The notes under the pieces were generated by a model. The model was not told where the DNA came from. It made no database searches and saw only the letters and a list, made by a program, of their open reading frames with translations. DNA of 64,000 nucleotides, from the NCBI RefSeq assembly GCF_023204835.1, contig NZ_CP096270.1, positions 2,232,001-2,296,000 of the forward strand. The letters run 5' to 3'. Shown in pieces: positions 24,799-32,695 of this stretch (the stretch's first letter is position 1; each line of letters begins with the position of its first letter). Made by a program: the position numbers and the translations under genes. The stretch is from Salinarchaeum laminariae (GTDB taxonomy: Archaea > Halobacteriota > Halobacteria > Halobacteriales > Salinarchaeaceae).

Positions 24799-25860
24799 TT
24801 AGTCCAGCTGCACCGCTCGACCGGCGTCGCTGGATCTGTAGACGCCATCGATAACCTGCTGCACGGTCAGTGCCTGCTCGATCGTGTTGCGCTCGGGCTG
24901 TTCGCCCGTTTCGAGCGCGTCGAGGAACGTTTGCTGGCACGCGCCGTGTGCGTCCCTGCTCTCGGTCTCGACCTGGGCGTCCGACACGTGGTCGACGCCG
25001 TCGACGCCGTCCTCGTAGATCGTGGTCTCGCCCGCGCTGAGATCGAGCGTGGCGCCGCCGTCGGTGCCACGAAGCGTGACTTCCTGGTTCGGCTTCCGGT
25101 TGGCCGCCCACGCACACTCCAGCGAAAAGGTCGTCCCGTCGTCGGCACGGAAGAACGCGCTCGCGGAGTCGTCGACGTCGAAGACGCCGTCGGGATCGGG
25201 CGTCCCCCAGACGTCCATGTCGGCGGTGTCGTCGCGGTCGCCGAACTGGCTCCGGGCGGTGCCCGAGACCTCGACGACGTCGGGGTGGCCAGCGAGGTGA
25301 AGCCCGAGGTCGATGGCGTGGACGCCGATGTCGATCAGCGAGCCGCCACCGGCGGTGGATTTGTCGGTGAACCAGGTGCCGATTGCGGGGATTCCTCGCC
25401 TGCGGACGTACTCGATCTCGACGTGGCTGATATCGCCGAACCGTCCCTGCTGCCGATAAGCGTCGAGGACCTCCGCGCCGCCCGCGAAGCGGTTGTGGAG
25501 GCCGACCATCGCGATCGCGTCCGAGTCAGCGGCGGCGTTCGCGATGCGTTCGGCGCTCTCGAGGGTGTGCGCGAGGGGCTTCTCGAGGTAGAGTCCGACG
25601 TCGTTTTCGAGGATCGTCAGCGCCGCGTCCTCGTGGAAGCGGTTGGGGGTCGTCACGAACGCTGCGTCGACGACGTCACACATCTCGCCGACGTCCTCGA
25701 AGGTCTCGGCGCCGAAATCTGCGGCGAAGGACTCGCGGGCTTCGGGAACGACGTCCGCACCGGCTGCGATCTCGGCGTCCGTCTCGAGGAGGTTTTCGAC
25801 GTGATGGCGTGCCATGTTGCCCAGGCCGACGAAGCCGATCCTGGGAGAATCGTTGACCAT
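24799..25860 (-). CDS. Gfo/Idh/MocA-family oxidoreductase
   Basis: The 353-residue protein has an N-terminal Rossmann fold (RIGFVGLGNMARHH), the conserved lysine motif YLEKPLAHTLESAE, and a C-terminal substrate domain with TAGGGSLIDIGVHAIDL. It oxidises or reduces sugars, inositols or related molecules with NAD(P). The ATG at 25860 (MVNDSPRIGFVG) is well supported. It is divergent from the cystathionine synthase/lyase gene, and convergent with the lipoprotein gene. Together with the isomerase-like gene it suggests a sugar or polyol pathway, but the substrate is unknown. Confidence 0.92.
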   Translation of the reverse strand: MVNDSPRIGFVGLGNMARHHVENLLETDAEIAAGADVVPEARESFAADFGAETFEDVGEMCDVVDAAFVTTPNRFHEDAALTILENDVGLYLEKPLAHTLESAERIANAAADSDAIAMVGLHNRFAGGAEVLDAYRQQGRFGDISHVEIEYVRRRGIPAIGTWFTDKSTAGGGSLIDIGVHAIDLGLHLAGHPDVVEVSGTARSQFGDRDDTADMDVWGTPDPDGVFDVDDSASAFFRADDGTTFSLECAWAANRKPNQEVTLRGTDGGATLDLSAGETTIYEDGVDGVDHVSDAQVETESRDAHGACQQTFLDALETGEQPERNTIEQALTVQQVIDGVYRSSDAGRAVQLD

Positions 25861-25982
25861 GTCCGGCCGTGAACGAGCACCCGATTAACGGTTCCGACGG
25901 CGGAAGTTCGGTGGGGGAAACCGGTAGGCGGCCGATACCTGGGGACCACCAACGATTACATCACGGCGCACGACGGGGCGGT

Positions 25983-27137
25983 ATGGACAGGTTCGAGACC
26001 CGATCGATCCACGCGGGCCAGTCTCCAGACGCAGATACCGGCGCAGTCATGCCATCGATCCAGCTCAGCACGACGTTCGAACAGGACGCTCCCGGTGAGG
26101 ACAGGGGATTTGAGTACGCACGCACGGGGAACCCCACGCGGGGCGCACTCGAAGCGAACCTCGCGAGCCTCGAAGGCGGTTCGCACGGTCGGGCGTTCGC
26201 CTCGGGGATGGCCGCGATCGACGCCGTCCTCCACACGCTCGAAGCGGGCGATCGCGTAGTCGCCGGCAACGACGTGTACGGCGGTACCCATCGCCTCCTG
26301 ACGCAGGTCTACGATCGCCACGATCTCGCGGTCGATTTCGTCGACGTGACGGACCTCGACGCGCTCGACGCGGCGATGACGCCGGACACCGAGTTGCTCT
26401 GGCTCGAATCGCCGACGAACCCACTGCTCTCGGTTGTAGACGTCGACGGTGCTTCTGACGTGGCTCACGAGTACGACGCCGTCTGCGCAGTCGACAACAC
26501 GTTCGCCACGCCGTATCTCCAGCGTCCCCTCGAGCTCGGTGCCGACGTCGTCTGCCACTCGCTGACCAAGTATCTCGGTGGGCACTCCGACGTCGTCGGT
26601 GGAGCGTTGCTCACAGACGACCCCGACCTCGACGAGCAGTTCGGGTTCGTTCAAAACGCAGCAGGCGGGACGCCCGGCCCATTCGAGTCCTTTCTGGTCC
26701 TGCGGGGAACGAAGACGCTCCCTGTGCGGATGGACCGGCATTGTGAAAACGCGAACACCCTCGCGGAGTGGCTGGCCGACCACGACGCGGTGGAGCGCGT
26801 CTACTACCCAGGCCTCGATTCACATCCGGGCCACGAGGTCGCTGCCGAGCAGATGGACGACTTCGGCGGGATGGTCTCGGTCGAACTCGACGCGACTCTC
26901 GAGGAGACCTCCGAGATGGTAGCAGCGACGGACGTGTTCACGCTCGCAGAGTCTCTCGGTGGCGTCGAGAGTCTGATCGAGCAGCCGGCGGCGATGACCC
27001 ACCAGGCGATCCCCCGGGAGGAGCGTCTTGATGCGGGACTCCGTGACGGGCTCGTCCGCTTCTCTGTCGGGCTGGAGCACGTCGAAGACCTCCGCGCGGA
27101 TCTGGAGCAGGCCATCGAGTCGACGATCGTGGAGTAA
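25983..27137 (+). CDS. metB: cystathionine gamma-synthase / gamma-lyase family PLP enzyme
   Basis: The 384-residue protein has FETRSIHAGQSPDADTGAV, YARTGNPTRGALEANLASLEGG, SGMAAI, and the PLP lysine motif HSLTKYLGGHSDVVGG (K196). Family members make or cleave cystathionine in methionine and cysteine metabolism; synthase, lyase or O-acetylhomoserine activities cannot be separated by eye. The ATG at 25983 is set by a TATA-like cgattaca 27 bases upstream; a longer frame to 25869 overlaps the divergent promoter. The gene stands alone. The symbol is provisional. Confidence 0.88.
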   Translation: MDRFETRSIHAGQSPDADTGAVMPSIQLSTTFEQDAPGEDRGFEYARTGNPTRGALEANLASLEGGSHGRAFASGMAAIDAVLHTLEAGDRVVAGNDVYGGTHRLLTQVYDRHDLAVDFVDVTDLDALDAAMTPDTELLWLESPTNPLLSVVDVDGASDVAHEYDAVCAVDNTFATPYLQRPLELGADVVCHSLTKYLGGHSDVVGGALLTDDPDLDEQFGFVQNAAGGTPGPFESFLVLRGTKTLPVRMDRHCENANTLAEWLADHDAVERVYYPGLDSHPGHEVAAEQMDDFGGMVSVELDATLEETSEMVAATDVFTLAESLGGVESLIEQPAAMTHQAIPREERLDAGLRDGLVRFSVGLEHVEDLRADLEQAIESTIVE

Positions 27138-27236
27138 ACGAAGGGCAGTCACCTGCTCTCGAGGAGAAAATCGCTGCGTCGCTGCATAGCGCGCGGAATC
27201 GCTGAACGAAACGGCGGATTCAGGCCCAGCCTCGGT

Positions 27237-27437
27237 TCAGGCGTTGTTCATCCGTTGACTGGAGCGCTCGCCGCACTGCTGGCACTCCTTCACGCGGTAG
27301 GGCTCGCGGGAGTAGTGGGCGTTCTCGGAGCTGGAGCTTTCGGTCTTGATCTGGACGTTGACCTGGTGGAGCGTGTCCATGTCACAGCCGTCACAGTGCT
27401 CGGTCATACCATCGATCGAGTTGTCCGTCGTTGCCAT
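27237..27437 (-). CDS. 66-residue zinc beta-ribbon protein (DUF7835-like)
   Basis: The protein has two CxxC pairs: HCDGCDMDTLHQV and KECQQCGERSSQRMNNA. The final MNNA and the SREPYR stretch match a haloarchaeal family that I recall as DUF7835 (putative zinc beta-ribbon). It probably binds one zinc ion and may interact with nucleic acid or protein. A TATA-like gcttatgtg on the minus strand centred 27 bases upstream supports a leaderless start at 27437. It is convergent with the metB-like gene. The function is unknown. Confidence 0.78.
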   Translation of the reverse strand: MATTDNSIDGMTEHCDGCDMDTLHQVNVQIKTESSSSENAHYSREPYRVKECQQCGERSSQRMNNA

Positions 27438-27856
27438 ACTCTACCCTTCTCGGACATCGCACATAAGCATATGCTCGAAATTTCATAGATTGAGAATTGA
27501 TACTACAGTCTGCTTACCAACGGTAACAGGCAACTACGAACAGAGATGCTGGATGGTATCTGAGATAGTTTCACCTCCAGCTATGGCCTCTCCACCGTAG
27601 AGTTTCAGCTGGTGATAATCGAGCATTCCGCTCTCGGTACTCGGTGACTACTCCCTCGAGACTGGTCCCGATTCACTCTCATTCTCCTGAATTGGACGTC
27701 TCTGGATCCAAAGCCAATGCGCCGGTCGATACGGTGGGTCGCGCACGAGAGAGAAAAGAGGGCTGGCAGAGTGGGAGAGATGACTGGCCAAGTGCGAGAG
27801 ACTGAAAGGAAATGCCTGTGGTCGGATCTACGGCCGACTACACGGTGGCGTCTCCC

Positions 27857-27991
27857 TTAGATGATGATCTGAACCGCGTGCGACCCAGCTACCTCTACTG
27901 GCTGTTTCCCGCCGAACTGTCGTTGCTCCCATGAGATGCGTCGAGGCATGCCCTGGCAATCGAAGGAACGCAGACCGATACCAGTGAACAT
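27857..27991 (-). CDS. possible 44-residue protein
   Basis: A minus-strand frame runs from ATG at 27991 (MFTGIGLRSFDCQG) to TAA at 27857, ending VEVAGSHAVQIII. It is neither Arg-rich nor low-complexity, and has a plausible hydrophobic end. The TATA-like gttttagg (28016-28023) lies 28 bases away and is near-symmetric, so it might drive both this frame and the divergent RecJ-like gene. I recognise no family, and chance open frames of this length are common. It could also be the degraded tail of a former gene. Confidence 0.25.
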   Translation of the reverse strand: MFTGIGLRSFDCQGMPRRISWEQRQFGGKQPVEVAGSHAVQIII

Positions 27992-28015
27992 GGCGCCACG
28001 GGCATTCCGACAACC

Positions 28016-28023
28016 GTTTTAGG
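28016..28023 (+). promoter_or_regulatory. TATA box of the RecJ-like gene
   Basis: The sequence gttttagg is centred about 27 bases before the ATG at 28046, so the gene should be transcribed without a leader. Confidence 0.6.
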
Positions 28024-28045
28024 CCGGGGTGATTCCTGTCGTGTA

Positions 28046-30304
28046 ATGGGTTCTTGCATCATCTGTGGGACGGCCACCGATGGCGAGGTCTGTGACGTCC
28101 ATCAGGAGGACGTCGGCTTCGTCTTCGAGGGCACTTCCCCCGATCAGTTGACCCCGAATCGATACTACAGAGGAACCGTAGACGGCTACGCAGATTTCGG
28201 CGTGTTCGTCGACATTGGCGACGCCGTCACCGGCCTGCTCCACCAGAGCGAGCTCGATCAGCGACTCGAGAGTCTCACCTGGGAGCCCGGTGACGAGGTG
28301 TTCGTCCAGGTCACGGGCGTTCGCGACAACGGCAACGTCGACCTCGCGTGGTCGATCCGCCAGGCGGAGCGAGAGTTCCGCGGGCTGCTCGTGGACGGGC
28401 CGGATGGCGAGCGAGTGTTCGACGAATCGGGCGACGAAGCATCTGCAGACGGCGGTAGCTCGTCGACCGACGCGGCCGCGAGCGGAGGCGAGTCGTCGGG
28501 AAATGAGAACGTCCGTCAGCGCCAGAGCGACGGCGGTGAGACGCCGATGCCCGCTCGTGAACGCACGAGCGGCGGTGCTGACGGAGGCGACGAGGCGAGC
28601 GACGATACAGACGTACCCGAAACTGTCGACGATACCGAGACGTCTGCGGCGAGCGATGCGGCCGACGAAGACGCGGAGACAGCAGGCGAGTCCACTGACG
28701 ACGCCGGTGCCGACGACGAATCGGCAGCACCGTCGGCGAGCGCATCCCAATCTGCAGCCGCGGAAGATACGTCAGCCGACGCGACCGCGACACCCGACGA
28801 GCCGACCTCTGCGTCGATCGACGCACTCGACGACGCAGTCGGTGAGCTCGTTCGCCTCGAGGGCGAGATCACGGGCATTCATCAGACTGGTGGTCCGACG
28901 ATCATCGAACTCCAGGACGGCTCCGGAACCGTTGACTGCGCAGCGTTCAACGGCGCCGGAATCCGCGCCTATCCCGAGATCGAGGTCGGCGACGTCGTCA
29001 GACTCGACGGAACCGTCGAGCGACGTCGCGGCGACCTTCAGGTCGAGACCGAGACGCTGACCGAACTCGGCGCAGACGAGGCGAACGCGATCGCCAAGCG
29101 AGTCGACGAGGCGATGGCCGAGGCCGTCCGACCCGACGCGGCGCAGTTCGTCGCGGAGTCGGATCCGGCCGAGCCACTCGCAGCGGGCATCGTCGAGGCA
29201 GCGACCGCGATTCGTCGCGCGCTGGCAGCGGATCGCCCCGTCGTGCTTCGCCACCCTGCAACCGCCGACGGCTATGCCGCTGGCGCAGCCATCGAGCGCG
29301 GCGCGTTCGCCCGTGCCCGATCGGACGCAGGCGGCGCGGAACCCGACTACCACGTCGTTCACCGCCGTCCGCTCGACGACCCGCTCTACGGAATGGACGC
29401 GGCTACCTCCGACCTGACCCGGATGCTTCAGGACCGCGAGCGCCACGGGGAGCAGCTTCCCCTGATCGTACTCGTCGGCGTCGGAAGCTCTGCCGAGGCA
29501 CGCGAGGCAGTCGAGCTACTCGACGTCTACGACGTCGATCGCGTCGTGCTCGACGTCGCGCAGCCCGACGACGGCGTCGAAGCCGTCGGCGATCCCGTCG
29601 TGAATCCCCATCTCGCGGACGTCGAAACCGAGCTGTCGAACGCTGCACTGGGAAGCGCACTCGGCGCGACGATCGCGCCCCCCGTCACCGACGATCTCGT
29701 CCACGTCCCCTCGATCGGCTACTGGGAGGACGTTCCCGGCGCGTACCTCGCGGCAGCGGAGGACGCCGGCGTCGACGAGGACGAGCGCCGGGCGATCCGT
29801 GAGGCGCTCGCGCTCGAAGCGCACTACCAGCATTACAACGACAAGCGCGAGCTCGTCGCCGACCTCCTGTTCGAGGGCGCGCCCGGCCTCGCCGAGCACG
29901 TCGCCGAGCAGTTCCGCGAGAAGCTCGACACCGAGGTTGCGACCGCGCGAGACAATCTCGTCGTACGCGAGACCGGCGGCGTTCGCTTCGCCGTCCTCGA
30001 CACCGACGCGTTTACCCACCGGTTTGACTTCCCACCGACGGCGCTCCTCATCGACGAGGTGCACCGCCGCGAGCGCGGGGAAGCGGCAGGGGCAGTCGTC
30101 ACGATCGGCGCTGGCGAGGACGAGCTGCTCGTTCGCTCGACCCAGCCAGTCGACGTTCGAGAGATCGCGGCGTCGGCCGACGACGCAGCGCCTGGAATCG
30201 AGGCCGTCGGCGGCGCCGACGGTCACCTCGAGTATCTCCCCGGCGATCGCGATGCCGCCATCGAGGCAGTCGTCGGCGTGCTGGCGAGTTCGATCGAAGC
30301 CTGA
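28046..30304 (+). CDS. archaeal RecJ-like protein with zinc finger, S1, OB and DHH-type domains (COG1107-like)
   Basis: The 752-residue protein has several modules in order. They are a zinc finger (C4, C7, C16, H19), an S1 RNA-binding domain (about 37-105, RYYRGTVDGYADFGVFVDIG), a long acidic linker (about 130-260), an OB-fold domain (about 270-345, ITGIHQTGGPTIIELQDGSG), and a DHH-family phosphoesterase region (about 380-745). The order matches the archaeal RecJ-like group COG1107. The catalytic signatures look eroded: DHH appears as D503-V-A, and the first motif is H403-PATADGY. The protein may therefore bind nucleic acid or act as a scaffold rather than a nuclease. Leaderless start at 28046. 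Confidence 0.8.
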   Translation: MGSCIICGTATDGEVCDVHQEDVGFVFEGTSPDQLTPNRYYRGTVDGYADFGVFVDIGDAVTGLLHQSELDQRLESLTWEPGDEVFVQVTGVRDNGNVDLAWSIRQAEREFRGLLVDGPDGERVFDESGDEASADGGSSSTDAAASGGESSGNENVRQRQSDGGETPMPARERTSGGADGGDEASDDTDVPETVDDTETSAASDAADEDAETAGESTDDAGADDESAAPSASASQSAAAEDTSADATATPDEPTSASIDALDDAVGELVRLEGEITGIHQTGGPTIIELQDGSGTVDCAAFNGAGIRAYPEIEVGDVVRLDGTVERRRGDLQVETETLTELGADEANAIAKRVDEAMAEAVRPDAAQFVAESDPAEPLAAGIVEAATAIRRALAADRPVVLRHPATADGYAAGAAIERGAFARARSDAGGAEPDYHVVHRRPLDDPLYGMDAATSDLTRMLQDRERHGEQLPLIVLVGVGSSAEAREAVELLDVYDVDRVVLDVAQPDDGVEAVGDPVVNPHLADVETELSNAALGSALGATIAPPVTDDLVHVPSIGYWEDVPGAYLAAAEDAGVDEDERRAIREALALEAHYQHYNDKRELVADLLFEGAPGLAEHVAEQFREKLDTEVATARDNLVVRETGGVRFAVLDTDAFTHRFDFPPTALLIDEVHRRERGEAAGAVVTIGAGEDELLVRSTQPVDVREIAASADDAAPGIEAVGGADGHLEYLPGDRDAAIEAVVGVLASSIEA

Positions 30305-30424
30305 ACTGACTGGCCGACGACGAACGTTCTTCGATTTCGTTCTTCCTTCCGAGCAGCGGTGACGGCACCTACCAAAGCTGGGCGTACCGACCTTTTCTGA
30401 CCGACCAACGACTCTGCAGCCGAC

Positions 30425-31210
30425 TCAGCGCCGCGAGGACAGATGCTGGTGGAGCTTGATCGTGACAGTCATCAGCGACGCCGCGGTCACGACCACGAAG
30501 ACGCCGGCGACTGCGCTGGCCACGGTCTCTGACGCGACCACGATGGCGAGAGCGGGTGCGACGAGTGCGCCGCCAGCGAAGACGATCACCGGGACGGTCT
30601 GCCGGAGAAGCGTGTCGATCAGCGTTCCGCGGGTGCCCGGTCGACGGCTTCTGCGAAGCTGGAAGTAGAGCCCGTAGCCCACGACTGCGACGGCACTGGC
30701 TGCAGTGATGATGGTAAACAGCTCCGGGCGGCCCAACAGGGGACCGACGGAGACGACGAGCACCAGCGCGACGAAGGCGATTTCGAGCGACCGGCGCATT
30801 CGGTACTCGCCGAGACGGTCGCGTTCGGCGTTCGCGAGGGCGGCGTTGAAGTAGGCCTCCCGCATCGCGAGCGCGAAACAGAGGACGAACGCGAGCAAGA
30901 GTCCGTCGACGAACGGGAGTGTGGCGTCGATCCAGAGCCCCAGCAGGACGAAGGCCGCATAGAGCACGCCGACGACGCCGGCGAAGCCGAAGTACTCCCA
31001 AAGCGCTGCTCGCGGCCGTGCAACGGCGTTTCGGGTCCGAACGGCCAGGTACGCGAGCCGGAGCGAGAGCCCACCGAGCAACGCCGCGCCGACGATCGTC
31101 ACGACGGCGGTGCCGACGTCGGGTGCTGGCGAAGTCTGGAGTTGCATAAGTGCCGATCCAGGCGCTTGCGGTGGGCCTCGAGCGAGTATCGCGGCCGCCG
31201 CCAGCGTCAT
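30425..31210 (-). CDS. polytopic membrane protein coupled to a pseudokinase
   Basis: The 261-residue protein is mostly hydrophobic, with about seven transmembrane segments, and ends with a short basic tail (KLHQHLSSRR). No catalytic motif is visible. Its ATG at 31210 overlaps the stop codon of the upstream pseudokinase gene (ATGA), which strongly suggests translational coupling and favours this start over the ATG at 31147 (MQLQTS). It is probably the membrane partner of the pseudokinase. The downstream side is convergent with the RecJ-like gene. I cannot assign a family. Confidence 0.72.
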   Translation of the reverse strand: MTLAAAAILARGPPQAPGSALMQLQTSPAPDVGTAVVTIVGAALLGGLSLRLAYLAVRTRNAVARPRAALWEYFGFAGVVGVLYAAFVLLGLWIDATLPFVDGLLLAFVLCFALAMREAYFNAALANAERDRLGEYRMRRSLEIAFVALVLVVSVGPLLGRPELFTIITAASAVAVVGYGLYFQLRRSRRPGTRGTLIDTLLRQTVPVIVFAGGALVAPALAIVVASETVASAVAGVFVVVTAASLMTVTIKLHQHLSSRR

Positions 31211-32544
31211 GTCCCGTCCTCGACCTCGCTGAGCGCGCTCGTGAGGTCGCGAGCGAACTCGTCGGCACTTTCATAGCGTGCGATCTTGTGAGTCGCCATC
31301 GCCTTCGCGACGATTCGATCCGCAGCGACTGGCACCCCGTCGGCGACGCTCGACGGCGGCTGGTAGGAGAGGCCGACGGGGCCGCCGCGCCGGACCAACG
31401 ACTCCTCGTACGGTGGTCGTCCGGTGAAAGCAGTGTAGAGCACTGCTCCGAGGTGGTACACGTCTGTCAGCCAGTCGACCGCGCCGTGGTCGGAGTCGAA
31501 CAGTTCCGGAGCGGCGTACCGCGAGTCGAGCGGAAGCGGCCCGTCGACGGTCCGGAAGGGGTCGACGATCCCGAAGTTCGCGAGCCGGCCAATCGCCCGG
31601 CCGTTCTCGCTATCGAGCGCGACTGCACGCGGATCGAGGGACCGGTGGGTGATCCCGCGCTCGTGGGCGTGGCCGAGTCCGGTCGCGGCGTCGAGTCCGA
31701 CCGAGAGTGCGGCTTCGACTGGAAGCCGACCGACCGACCGGAGCGTCCGCGGGGCATACTGCGTGACGATCCAGGGATGCGGTCGCCGACCGTAGTCGTG
31801 GACGCTCAGAACGTTCTCGTGGTCGTCGACGCCGTCCCAGTCGGTGACGGCCGTCTCGAAGGCTCCGGAGAACGTTGAGAGTCGCGCACCCTGTGGCGGT
31901 CGGTAGGTCCGGACGAGCACGGCGTGGCGCTCGGCGTTCACGCTCGCGATCCCTGCATACGTCCAGGAGTTGCGATCCGACGCCACGCGCTCGACGATCT
32001 CGAGTGAGTCGAAGTTCGTCCGATCGAGTTCGAGCGTGAACTGTCCGTTCTGAACGACCTGGTCCGGGCGCTCATGCACGGGGCTACCGGACGTCGAGGC
32101 GTCGTCGGTTCCAGCGTCGTTCGCCGACTCTTCCTCCGGGGGAGACGATTGAAGTTTTGCACCCTGCGATGGGCGAGCCGGCGCGTTTGGATCGTGCTCC
32201 GCAGTATCGTCCTCCACCGTCCCGTCCGCCTGCTCGGACCGTCGGGCAGGCAGATCGCCCGGCGTGCCGTCGGTTCCATCGAGTTCTAGTTCGCGGCGGA
32301 TCCACGTCGCTGCCATCGAGGCCGTGTGGCCGTGGGTCCCCTCGAGACGCTGGACGACGTCGGGTGCGTCGTCTGGATTCGCGATGGTCACAGCACAGAT
32401 AGCCCAGGCGACGCCGACGCGAACCACTGGGTCCTCGTGGTCGAGGGCGTCCAGCAACACCGGGAGCGCCTCGCGGGCGTCCCCAGGCGCGTCGAGCGTC
32501 CGCCGCACGAGGTCTCGGACGCTCGGGTGGTTCTCGATTGCCAT
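31207..32544 (-). CDS. HEAT-repeat protein with a C-terminal pseudokinase domain
   Basis: The 445-residue protein has HEAT-like helices (about 5-85), an acidic linker (about 90-165) and a protein-kinase-like domain (about 170-440). The three catalytic residues are all changed. The VAIK lysine becomes Arg in LVRTYRP (about 210-216), HRD becomes HRS (H300-R301-S302), and DFG becomes NFG (N323). Structural marks remain: APE (345-347), DVYHLGAVLY (361-370) and a late conserved Arg. It is most likely a non-catalytic signalling or binding domain. The stop overlaps the ATG of the membrane protein gene. The start ATG at 32544 gives MAIENHPSVRDLVRR; a TATA-like gtttaacg lies upstream. Confidence 0.75.
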   Translation of the reverse strand: MAIENHPSVRDLVRRTLDAPGDAREALPVLLDALDHEDPVVRVGVAWAICAVTIANPDDAPDVVQRLEGTHGHTASMAATWIRRELELDGTDGTPGDLPARRSEQADGTVEDDTAEHDPNAPARPSQGAKLQSSPPEEESANDAGTDDASTSGSPVHERPDQVVQNGQFTLELDRTNFDSLEIVERVASDRNSWTYAGIASVNAERHAVLVRTYRPPQGARLSTFSGAFETAVTDWDGVDDHENVLSVHDYGRRPHPWIVTQYAPRTLRSVGRLPVEAALSVGLDAATGLGHAHERGITHRSLDPRAVALDSENGRAIGRLANFGIVDPFRTVDGPLPLDSRYAAPELFDSDHGAVDWLTDVYHLGAVLYTAFTGRPPYEESLVRRGGPVGLSYQPPSSVADGVPVAADRIVAKAMATHKIARYESADEFARDLTSALSEVEDGT

Positions 32545-32695
32545 GGCTGGCCGTTGGACGGCGCTACGAGCCCGATCGTTAAACCATTGGTTGCTCTCTG
32601 GGGGGTTTCTGGCCACGAGGAGGGCACCACCTTCGGGCAGCTCTGCGCCACTGGTAGCGTCACGCTTATTCCCGAACCTCCCCGATTTCCCGCCG

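Larger units (their letters stand above)
27438..28045. other. 608-base interval with no convincing gene
   Basis: This is the longest gene-poor stretch of the window. The left part is AT-richer (with the palindrome agcatatgct at 27467-27476) and holds the promoter of the zinc-ribbon gene. The middle is mixed low-information sequence with runs of agag. The right part contains a possible 44-codon minus-strand frame and the TATA box of the RecJ-like gene. No tRNA-like fold or mobile-element end was seen. Confidence 0.55.
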
